Position numbers and translations under genes: made by a program. Shown here in pieces: positions 7,201-19,200 of a stretch of 23,588 nt of DNA; within the stretch, counting starts at the first letter, position 1, and each line of letters starts with the position of its first letter. Source of the stretch: Anianibacter sp965662745 (GTDB taxonomy: Bacteria; Pseudomonadota; Alphaproteobacteria; Rhodobacterales; Rhodobacteraceae); the NCBI GenBank assembly GCA_965662745.1, contig CBFIJK010000054.1, positions 1 to 23,588 of the forward strand, given 5' to 3'. The notes beneath the pieces were generated by a model. The model made no database searches and had not been told where the DNA came from. It saw nothing but the letters and a program-made list of their open reading frames with translations.

Positions 7201-10200
7201 GCAGACCATCGGCACGACCGATGCGGGCTTTGAAGATTTCGGGGCCGGATTGCTGCTGGGGCAGGGCGCGGCAGGAACCGCCGCACTGACGATGGGCTTT
7301 GACGGCACCACGGGTCTGTCGATCACGATTGAATCGCTGAAAATCGATGAGATCACCGGCGCGCGTGGCGTCTGGGGTGAAATTCCGCTTTTCGCAGAGG
7401 CGGGCGAGCGGCGTGTCGATGCGGAAATCGGTGCCTCTATCGCCTTTACCTATGACATCGGCGCCGCGGACCTGTCGGTTACGGATGCGCTGCGCGTCGG
7501 GGTGGATATCACCTCTGCCGATAGCGGTATCATCGACCTGAAATCCGGCCTGCCTGGCGTGCCGCGCCTCGATGCCAGCACGCTGCGCCTGTCGCTCGCG
7601 CAAGACCTGACGCTGGGCGGCGGCATCTGGACCGAAAGCGTGCAGCAAGCGCGCCTCAGCTTCGATCTCGATTTCACCGATCCGCGTGGGGCCGATGGAA
7701 CTTGGGCCGAAGGGATTCTCGACCGGACCTATGTTCTCGACCGCGCAGGCGCGGACTCGCTGCGCGAGATCCGTCAAATCAACACCGGCACCACGGACCT
7801 GTTCCTGGCTGACACCAATACCCGCAACGCGCTTTATGCCATGGAACTGCGTGCCTTCGACGCGGTGATCGGCAACGCCATGCGGGACGCGCTAAGCGCG
7901 ATGCCCGAACTCACCTCGCTGATCCCGCCACTTGGCGCGAGCCCGGCAGAGATCCTTTTCGGATCGGGCGTGACGGATCTGGGTGGCAAGATGACCCGCG
8001 ATCTGACGACGGCGCTTGCCGGATCGGACGCATCTGCAGATGACTTCGACGCGCTTCTGGCGCTCCTTGACGGGGCGGCGGCCTATTCTGTCGCGCTCGA
8101 CAACGGCGCATCCACCGCAGATGGCCTGAGCATCGCCTTTGCGGTGCAGAATTTCGACCTGCCGCAGACCACGATAGATTTCGCGCGCCTCAGCTCTCTG
8201 ATCTTGACCGGCGCGGCCTATCTGATGACGCCGCGCGTCACATCGGCCTTTGATGCGCGCATCAAGCACCGGGTGGTCGCAGGCGGGACGAATGACGGGA
8301 TCCTCGTCTTCGGCAAGACCTTCGGCGCCGACGATACGCTGCCTTTCCTGCAACTTTCGGGCGCGATGGCGGCCGATCCGGGCCAAACACTGACGCTGGA
8401 TCTTGGCACGCTCGGCACCAAAGAGGTGACCGATCCCGGCTTTGCCTTCGATATCGAGATCACGCCGGTCTATTCCGGCGCCACCACCGATCTGCCCGGC
8501 GATGCGGCCCCGACCGTCACCGCCGCCGATACCAGCACGGCAAGCTATACGCTTGACCTGAATGTCGGACATGCGGGCACGCAATACGACACCTCGATCA
8601 CCGCAACGGGCTTTGACGAGATCAGCCTCGACGATCCGCGTATCCTGATGGTGAACGACGCCGAATGGGAATTGCGCGACCTGCTGGATGCCGCAGGCCA
8701 GCGCTTTGCAGACAAGTGGCTGGATGACAGCGCGGGCAGCTCGGTTCTCGACCGCCTGATTTCCGGCACTGTCCCGTCCAGCGCTGCCGAAGGTGTGTCG
8801 CAGTTCATGACGGCGCCGATCCCGCTGCTCAAGGGCCTGTCGTTCTTTGACATCATCAATGCCGAGGATGCGACGCAGGCCTACGGCGACCTGCCACAGA
8901 TCATCACCGATTTCCTTGCGCAGCTATCCGTTTCGGACCCGGCCACCAATCCGCTGGACCCGGCGAATGCCACCGGTGCCACCCGTGCGGACCGGCTGAA
9001 GGATTTCGTATCCGATCTGGCCGCCCGTCTCGATGGCATGGTCGAACTGGTCTATGCTGGCCCCGCAGGCGATACCGTCGCCCCGATCATCCGCGACGAT
9101 GGCGAGCGGCTTCTGACGCCGCAGCTTCCGCAGAATCCGGATGCAGCGGCCGGCTTTGACCTGCGCGGCGACAGTCTTGACCGCAACGTCACCGAACTGC
9201 CCACCGATCTAAGCGGGGATGAGCAGCTTCTCGACGAGATCCGCTATCGCGTTTCCATCGCTGACCTGATCACCGTGGATCGCAGCGTCGATGAATTCCG
9301 TTTCAAAGACCTCTTCGATCTGTCGGCCATCGGTGTCGAGCTGTTTGGCGACAACCTGTCCATCGACGGCTATGCGTTCAACCTGCATGCCGATCTCGAC
9401 ATCGCCATCGACCTTGGCCTGAAGCGCATCGGCGGCACGTTCGAACCTTTCATAGAACTTTCGCGCCTCGACGGTGGGCTCTTGCTATACGCAAGCGTCA
9501 CCGGCACGCAGGCGGACCGGCTGAATGCCGTCACCTTCCGCGATGCAAGCTTTGCCATCGTGGATGGCAAGCGGTTCGATTCGCTAACCGACACGCAACG
9601 TCTTGATTTTGCGCCACGGTTCGTCTTCACGCCGGTTGCGGGCGCCCAAGATCTGTCGCGTGGCGTTGTCGCCGATATCCAGGGCGACGCAAAGTTCACA
9701 ATGGGCCTGCAGCCCACAGGCGCAGGCGCGGCGGGCGAACTGATCGTCGATCTGACCGGCGCACCAGAGGGCAATTCGCAGGACCGGATCGCGGCCTTTG
9801 CCAACGGCACGGCGCTTGGCGCGGATATCCGCGTGATCTTTGCCGATCAGCGGATCACAGAGCTTCCGGGCACCGCCGGGCAACTGACGTTCTCGGGCGA
9901 TATCGCGGATGCCGTGCGCGCGTTGCAATCTGCGCTGACAGAGGATGACCGTCTTTTTGCCGATCTTCTGGACGCCGAGGTTCCGTTCTCGGGCGGGCAG
10001 ACGCTCGCCTCGATCCTGTCGGCCTCGGGCACGCTTAGCGCGGCGCTTGGCTTTGACGATCTGATCGCGGCGCTGACGGCCTTTCCCGACACTGACCCGA
10101 CCAGCATTGCGAACCAGTCGATGTCGGATGCGGGCCGCACCCTGTCTGCGGTCTTCGGCGGCGATCCTATCGACCCGCCGAGCATCGTGCAGCCGGACGC

Positions 10201-13200
10201 CATCTCGTTCAGCTACGACGTCAAGACCGACCGCCTGATCTTGCTTTATGCACCCAAGCTGGTGGCCAGCTACACGGCGCGCGTCGCGCTTGGCGAAAAG
10301 CAGCTGAATGCCGTTCTGGGCCTGTCAGACAATGATCTCGACGTGGATGATGCGACCGGTAACCTATTGACTGGAAACGCGACCCTCGTGGTCGAGCCGC
10401 AATTCCGCATCGCCCTGGGCGGCAGCGGCAGCGTGTTCTTCTCGGGCGGCAGCGACGGCAAGATCGATTTCCAGATCGCGGGCGAGACGGAAAGCGACAC
10501 GACGATTGATCTGTCGACGGGCGGCGCGCCCGGCACGGTGAATATCGACCTCGATGGCAAGGGCGGCGCGACGGCGGCGCTGTCCATCGGGACAGCCACG
10601 GTCGATCTTGGCGCAGGCCTTGAACGCGGGTCCTTCACGCTGGAAAGCGGCGTGCGTGCTGGCTGGTTCTCGGCGGATGAGGCGGCTACGAAGACGGTTC
10701 TATCACGGCTTCAGACTGCGGTTGATGCAGGCGCTGTTGCGCAAGCTGCGACGGTGGCCGCCATGGCCGAAGTCACGCGCACCGCGACACGGCTTGAGAC
10801 GGCCGAGGCCGCAGTCACGCTCGCCACCGCACGGCTGGCGAGTGCGCCCGGCGACGCAATTCTGATCGCCGCGAAGACCAATGCCGAAGCGGCGCGTGAC
10901 GCGGCGCTTGGCGTCTACAACGCAGCCCGATCAGCGGCGGCAGAGGCGCAGACCACGCTGGAGACGGCGAAGACCCGGATCGAGACGCTTCAGACCACCG
11001 CCCAGACCGTGCTTGCGGGGGCGATGGGCCGAACCGGTGCGGCAGGCGCGGCGGCAAGCCTGCTGGAGACGGCGGCCGAGGCCGTGGAAACCATTGGCCT
11101 GACCTCGCAGATCGCGGCTGAACTGGCCAATCCCGCCAAACTGCTGTCCGATGTCCTGGCGCTCGCGCCTTTGCGCACGCTTGAGGAGCGGCTGTCCAAG
11201 CTCGATGCCGACCGCGCGCTTCTCGTTCAGCGCCTCGCGACGGCCGAGGCCGACATGCGCGCTGCCATCGCACGCGCCGCGCTTCCGGCCTCAGACCCCC
11301 TCGCGGCGACCACTGGCGTGCTTGGCGCGTTCGACGCGGCGATTGCAGCGATTGACCTGGCGAGCAACCTTGCAGGCCGTGTGTCCGCCGATGCAGGCAG
11401 CCTGAAGGCCGACGCCGCCGGACTGACCGTTCCTGCCTCTGCCGAGGCGCTGCGCGCCGGGGTCGAGACGGCAGCGACAGGGATCGAAACCTTCGCTACA
11501 GGGGCCGCCGCCATGATCGCGGACTTGCGCGATTATGCCGAGGCCGCCAAGGCCGCGGTCGAACTGGCCGCCGATGCCATGCGCGCGGTCATGGACGGCG
11601 TCACGGTCGTCGAGGCCGCGACCCAGCGCATTGCGGGCGAAGCGGTCGATCTGGCCGACACACTGCGCGGCGCCATCGCGGCAGCAGATGCGGCGGATGT
11701 ATCCAGCCGGATGCTGCGGTTTGCCGCCGTCTCGGATATCCTAGACGCACTCGACACCGCGCTGGCATCGTTGACAGGCGGGGCGGGTACCATCGCCGCG
11801 CTGAACAGCACGATCGCCGAACTTGAGACGCTGATCACGCAGACCCAGTCGCAGCTTGATACGGCGGCGGGCGGCGGAGCGGCGCCGCAACTGACAGCGT
11901 TCTCGCAGCGCCTTACGGCGGCGCAGGCCATGCTGACCGACGCCAACGATCTGGCCACCACGCTAGAGGCCCATTCGGCAACCCTGCGCGCGGCACTTGC
12001 AGCGGCAAGTGATCTGTCGGCGCTTCAGAACACCGTGCGCGATCTCATCACCACGCGCGCTGCCGATCTTAGCCCGTTGGCGGGGCGCTTTGCCGCCGAT
12101 GTAGTCCCGCTTCTCGATCTATCGGATCTCGACCTGTCGGTTGCTACGAACGTGGCGGGATCGCTGGGCACCGCGACCGATACCTTCGCGCTACTCGTCG
12201 AAAGTGCGCTTCCGGACAGCGTGACCTCGGCGGCGGCGGCAATCGCTGATATTTCGCTCGACCCGCCGGATTTGTCAGAGTTGCGCTATGGCGCGCTGGT
12301 GGGGATCGGGCAGATCAACCTGAAATCGCTCGCGCAATCGGTCCAGACGACCATCGACGCGATGCTGGCCGATGCGTCCTCCGGCACCGGGATTTCGGTG
12401 CTGGATCAGCAGATCCCGATCCTTGGCAAGAGCCTTGCAGAGCTTACCGGCCTCAACGACGCGCTGAAGCAGCTTGCCGGGATCATCGAATCCGCGCCCG
12501 ACGCGGGCATCGCCCAGTTGGAAGGCATCCTGAACGGCGCGCTGCCCGCTGGCAGCCCGCTGTCGATCCGGATCGAGGCACCAAGCGCGCTCGACGTGAA
12601 AACCGCCAACCGCCTCAGCCTGATCGTCGGGATCGAGGTTCCGCCGGGCCTTGATATCAAGGCGTTGAACCTTGCGGCCTTCACCGAGTTCCTCGGGATT
12701 CCGCTTCCGGCCCTGCCGCCGCTTGAGAACCTGACCCTCGATTTCACCGGCACGGTGATCGAGCAATCGGACACCCTGACGCTGACGCCCGCCGAGGTCG
12801 CTGCCCTTGTCGCGCCGGGACAGGTGATCGCCGAGGGCGACCGCCTGCGCGCGGTAGATGCCAATGGCAACACCCTCGCCATCGGCGTCGTGCGCATGGT
12901 CGATTATCGCTTTGCGGACACTTCCGCCGCGCCGAATGCCACCGCGCTCGACACGGGTGGCGCACGTCCCAATACCGTTCTCAGCGTCGTCTGGGATCGC
13001 GCCTGGACGGCCGATGCCGCGGCAGGTCAGCAGATCGCACGCGAATTCCTGGGCGCGGACCGGACGGTCGACAGCCTGCTTCTTGACCTGGAAGCCGGGA
13101 TGATCGTCAACGACGCGCTGAGCACGCCGCTTTTGGGCGCGTTCCGGTTCGATCTTGATCTGCGCACGGTCGGCGCGTCCTGGACGGGGTTTGACGCCTC

Positions 13201-16200
13201 GGCGGCTGCGAATGCCGTGGGCAGCGATTTCCACGTGTTGCGCGGCGGCGAACTGGTCGCGCGCGGCACCGTCACCGGATCGAACGGCGATGGCGTCACG
13301 CTGCTTGTTCGTTCGGGTTCCGTCCAGCTCGGCGACACGCTGATCGCGAATGGCGGGGCACTTTCGGAAATCGTGACGAGCGCGAATGTCGTTCCGCTGG
13401 AACTGGTCGATGAATTCTCGTCCCGGCTTGGCGCTGACATGGCCCTGACGCTGGCGGATGGTCAGGATCTGTTCAATTTTGAAACGAACCTGATCGGCGC
13501 GGCGAATGTCGAGGTTTCCGTACGTTCCGTAACCGCGGGCGATCTGGAACTTCTGCGCGCGGCGCTCAGGCTGCAACTGGATGACGGCATCCCGGCCTTC
13601 ACGTCCATCGTGCCGCAGTTCGAGCCCTCGCGCCTGATCCCGGCCTCGGCGCTCGAAGTCCGCTCTGACGCCGCGCTAGAGATCGTGGCCGACATCACGC
13701 TTGACGTCCTTGGTGGTTCGCCGGTGATGCAGAGCGTGTCGCTCGGCGTGGCCGACCTTAGCGCCTCTCTGAAGAACGGGGCGATCACCGCGCCCAGCCT
13801 GATCCTGACGGGCGGCGGCAATCTTATCGACGCGCTGCGCGCGGAACTTGAAGCGCTGATCGCCGCCACTGCGAACGCCTTCACGGCCCTGTCGGGCGAT
13901 TGGTCCGATATCAGCCGCGTGCGCGACGGACTTGAGGCGGCGCTTGGGACGGTCTTTGGCGATCTTGATCGCAGCGACGGCCTGATCGACATGGTCATTC
14001 CGGGCCTCGGCCAGTCGGTCGAGGATCTGACGGGCCTCAAATCCGCGTTGCGCGAGATGCTGGCCGCGCTGAATAACGCGGCTGGCGAGGCGATCGATTT
14101 CAGCGAACGGCTGATCCATGACGCGCTGACCGATGCGGTCGATCCCTTCCGCTTCCGGCCTGACGATCTGACCGTGTCGCTGACGCCGGGTTCGGCTGCG
14201 ACCGGTGTGACAGCCGACTCGGTCATCCTGAAGATCAAGGGCGCGCGGACGCTGGAAGATGCGATCGACCTTGGGCTGGATCTTTCGACGCTGAAGCTTG
14301 GCAACGGGGCGTCTGTCGCCTCGATCCTCGGGCTGTCCGATCCGGGCCTTCTCAGCATTTCGGCGCTCGACCAGACGCAGCTTGGCTATGCGCTGTCGCT
14401 GGAACTGGACCTGGCGTTCGAGATCTCGTGGAATGGCGCCACAGGCGAGCCCATCATCACCTTCCTGGCCGAGAACCCGGCAACGGGTGATTACGAGGCG
14501 GTCACGAATGCCGCCCCCGCGACCCCGCTCAAGGTCAGCTTCCTCGCAGGGATGGAGCCGACTGATATTTCATTCGCCATCGACGCCGGATCGCTGGGCC
14601 GTTACGGCGTGGTCGCGCAGAACACAGGCTTTGCGCTCGGTCGCGACGAGACGGTCAGCATCGGGCCGGGATCCCTGGCCGATCAGTTGCCTGACATCGG
14701 CGCGACGCTGGGCCTTCAGGTCGGCACGGGCAATGCACTGAGCGCGACTGCGACAGGCGGATTCTCGATTGGCCTCGATCTCGCGCGGGCCTTCGGCAAC
14801 GCGCTGCAGGCCATCGACGGGTTTTCCGAAGCGCGGCTCGAGGGCAGCTTTGCGCTGCCGACCAGCCTGCCAAGCGGCGCGCTGCCGGGCACGTCGCTGG
14901 CGCAGCTTGCGCCCGAGCTGAACCTCGATTTCGTGGACGTGCCGACAAATATCAATCTGCGGACGCTCTTGATCCCGCAGCTTGATGATTTCAGCGGGTT
15001 CACCCTGAACGATCTCGCCAATATGGCGAGCAAGGCGCGCGACTGGCTGTCGGGCGATGCCGCGAACCTTCTGGACACAGAGCTTCCATTCATCGGGCGC
15101 AGCATCGACGACATCCTGCCCATCGGCGCAGTCTTTGACCGGATCGACACGGTTCTGGACGGGATCGGTGGCAGCAGCTTTGCCGAGCAGGTCCTCTTGG
15201 TGGAGGCGCGCATCAATGCCGCGCTGAATGCCATTCCCGGATGGGAAACGCCGCCCGTCTTCTCGCTGGGCTTCTCGACCTTGCCGGGCGATCCCTGGAC
15301 CGGCGGCGTGCCGCTGCGCGGGATGGAGATGCGGCTTGATTTCGACCAGGCGGTCTTGTCCCGTCAGGCGCTCGATCTTGATCTTGCCGATGCCGTCGGC
15401 CTTGGCGGTGATCTAGATGCGACGCTGAATGCCGCGCTTGAAGCGGGCGTGAAACTGGAAGGTCGGCTTGTCTTCGGCGGCGCTCTGTCGGCGGATGCTT
15501 CGCAGCGCACACTTGGCGATTTGTCGAACGATCCCGGTCTGTTGCGGCCCACGCTTTACGTTGGCGCCGATAGCGGAGTGACGCTGGGCTTCAAGGCGAT
15601 GGCCGAGGATGTGGCGATCCGGCTTGGCTTTACCAATACGGATCTGGCGGGCAGCGTCGAGAACGGCATCGTGCGCCTTCTGGGCACCGACGGCGCGGAA
15701 TATGCGAGCCTCAGCTACGGGCTGGACGGCACTGCCGGGCAGTTCTTTGTCTTCGACACCGGCGCCGAGACGCTGGACGGCGCGCTGATCACCGGCATGG
15801 CCGAGACGACGACCGGCACGCTCGCAGGCGTCACGCTGAGCACCGATCTGGTCTTGGGCGAATCCGTTCAGATCGTGAACACCTCGATTGCCGACCGTCT
15901 TCTGGCCCTGCGCCCGACGACTGCGGCGGAAATCACCGCCTTGCAGACCGCCTGGGCCGAAGCGGGGGCCATCGGCCTTGGCGTCATCTCGACCATGGGC
16001 CGCGAGATCATGCTCGACGTGGTGCAGGGGCCGGGCGCGACGCTTGCGCCGCTGGTCAATGGCGATACCATCATGCGCGTCATTTCAGACGCGCGCTATG
16101 ACGCTGCTGCCGTCCGCACAGGCGGGCAGGTGGCCCTGACCCTGACGCAACCGGGCAGCGGCTCCGCCGTTCCCGCGTCGCTCTTGGCGGGCGCAAGCCA

Positions 16201-19200
16201 TGCGCAATTGTCCTTCACCGTGGGCGGTGAACGCGTGAACCTGGCGCTGCCGGTGATCCTGCCAAGCGATCTGACCACGAACACGGTCAGCCTGCTCTTG
16301 CCGGAAAACGTGCTGACGGGTGCGTGGTCGGACGTGACCCTGACGGCGCTGGGATCGAAGGCCGTGGTGTCCGAGACCCCGCAAATCGCGAACCGCGCCG
16401 ATCTGGATTTCATCTTCGATCTGACCTTGGGCGCCGGGGCCGAGGCGGACGCGATGCTTGCCGCGCTCAAGGGCGTGGCCGAAGCGCCCGACGCCAAGGC
16501 CGCATCGGTCGCCTTCGCCAAGACCGGTATCGCCGGCCGAGTGCTAGGCGTCGATGAGACCACGCGCACTATTACGCTGGTCCTTGAAGCCGGACATGAC
16601 GTCGATCTGCAATCGGATCTCAAAGCCGGGCGCCTTGCCGATATCCTGCCGCGTCTGGTCGCCGACCGGATGAGCCAGGGCACCGCGCCCGTCTTTTCGG
16701 TCGCCGATCTGGGCGCGAGCCTTGATGCCGAAGTGCAAGTTTATTTCGAAGCGAAGGCCGATTTCGTCGACGCAGTTCTGGGCAAGATCGACGGCATCGT
16801 CGAGATCACCGATTTCGCCGATCTCGATCCCGGAACGCTGTTCTCGCGCCTCAAGGCGGCGACTCCGCCTGCTGATCTGGGCTTTTTCGATCTGGGCGGC
16901 GCGGCTGCCGCGCTGACAAGCTTTGTCGATGCGCAACTCGCCAGCCTGCAGAACGCCCGCGATGCGCTTGCGAACCTGACACCCGCGCAGCTTATCGGCT
17001 ACATCCGGTCGGGCCTTGCGGCCCTGACCGAAGGCGGCGGCACCGCTGCGGCCATTCTTGATACCGATATTCCCCTGATCAACCGCTCTCTGGATGATCT
17101 GACCGGGCTGAAGACGGCGCTGTCGGATGTGCTGGACCTTCTGCCAGGCGACCCGAACATCTCGCTCGCCGATTGGGTGGCCCAGATCAACGGCACGCTC
17201 GGCCTGCCCGAAGGCTTCCTGACGCTATCCTACCGCGAAGGTGTGGCGGGCGCGTGGATCCTCGATATCGCGATCGACTATCAACTCGTGGTGCAGGAAA
17301 CCGATACCGTCACGCTGTCGCTGGGTTCCATCGGGCCGCTCGGGCCGATTTCGGGCACCGCGCTGAGCGACGGGATCACGCTGAACATGGGCGTTGATGG
17401 CGCGGCGCGTCTGGCGCTGAACCTGGCGTTGCACGGGCAGGGGCTGCGGCCGACGGAACTGCGCCTGCGCGACAGCTCTGCGCTGGACTTCGCCTTCGGT
17501 CTGCGGCTCAACCAGCCGACCTCGGCGACCCTTGGTTTGTCCGATGACGCGCAGGCGCTGGTCGATGCACTGACCGGAAACATCACCACCTTCGCGCCGG
17601 AACTGGCGATCGCGAATGGTGCGATGTGGCTGTCCTCGTCGCCCGAGGCACAGCAACAGACATTGATCGTCGGACCACCCTCGGGACAAAGCGTTTCCAG
17701 CTTCAGCGACACGACCTTCACGCCCGGCCAGCTTGTCACCACCGCGCCGGCGGGCGGTGCCTTTGCCGCGAATACGGCGACCTTCGGGATCGTCACCGGC
17801 TGGGATGTGGCGACGCAGACCTTGACGCTGCTGGCACCCTCGGGCGCCGATGGCGCGGTCTTCAACCTGTTTGCCGAGAACGCGGACCTGATAAAGGTCA
17901 ACCCGGACGGCACGCTGCCCAGCACCGCGCCATTCGTTGTGAAATCGGCGAGCGGCCCAGCGGCGGGCGAGGCGCGCGCAGAGCTATTGGCGACCGCTGA
18001 CGCGGTTCTGGACACCGGCGATCTTCTGGGCGCGGTCGGCGGAACCCCTTGGTTCGGCGAAGTCACTGCGATCAAGGACGGCCAGCTTCTCGCGGTGATC
18101 GACAGCGGCGGCCTTGGCCTTGCCGGTCAGCAGATCGACCGTTTCATCCAGTTCGAAGACGGCACCCGCGTTCAGCAGGGCGCGCTTGCCGATCACCCGG
18201 CGGCTCTTGGCGGGGCAAGCAAGAACGTATCGACAGTCGTCACGACCGATGATCCGACAATCGCGGGCGAGAAAAACAGCGTCGTTCAATTCACCGGCGG
18301 GGTCACCGGGCTGGCGCAAGGCGATCTGCTGGTCGATGGCGCAAACCGCTGGTTCAGGGTCACTTCGATCAACGGGACGACTGTCACGCTCAAAGGGCAG
18401 GGCCATTCTGGCGTTGTCGCGGTCGGCGACGATCTTCTGAACGCGCCTCGCATGTCCGAGATCACTGACACCGCCGTCATCTCGAACACCGAAACCCGTT
18501 ACCGCGCGGCCATCGACAACTGGTCCGGCGGCGCTGTGGGGCTGCAAGGGCAGCATGTGCTCGACAGCACTGGCCGCTGGTTCCAGATCGCGCGGGCCGA
18601 GCTTGGCGGAAACGCCCTTTGGCTGGTCCCCGTCGGTCACACCGGCGCGCCGGTCGCGGGCTCGGGCCTGTTTGCGCCCGTCATCGACATCCTGTCCGAA
18701 GAAACAGTCACGGTCGCGCCGGGCACCGAGCGCCTGCGCGTCACCGTCGAAGCGCCCGCGCGCCTTGGCGCCTGGATCACCGATCTTCGCGTTCTAACCG
18801 ACGGGCAGGGCAACTGGGCCGAGGTGACCCGCGTCGATCTTGCGGGCGGCACGCTCGACCTGCGACTTTTGAACGGCGCGACGGGGCTCGCGGCTGATTT
18901 GGGCCGGACAACGCTTTCTGCGGCGTCTTTGACATCGCTCTTGGTGTCGCAAGCCAATGGCGTTCAAAACGTCTTGGGCCTGCCCGGCAAGGCGGCCGTC
19001 AATGTCGGCTTCACCAGCACGACCAGCGACGCGGATGGCGATTACCTCGCGTTGCCGCTTAGCGCGACGCCCGCCACGATCACGGCGGCGCGGACGGTTC
19101 AGCCCTTCGATTTCGGCGTCAGTTTTCCAGCCTTCGCCTTCATTGATGCCGATGCCATCGTCGAGGCGCTGCCCGCCACGGCCACCGCTGCGGCCACGGC

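Noticed and set aside
12275..13576. Long open frame on the - strand (433 codons)
   Set aside because: It lies entirely opposite the giant reading frame. The translation is Arg/Gln/Gly/Ala-rich without recognisable domains, as expected for the complement of GC-rich codons.
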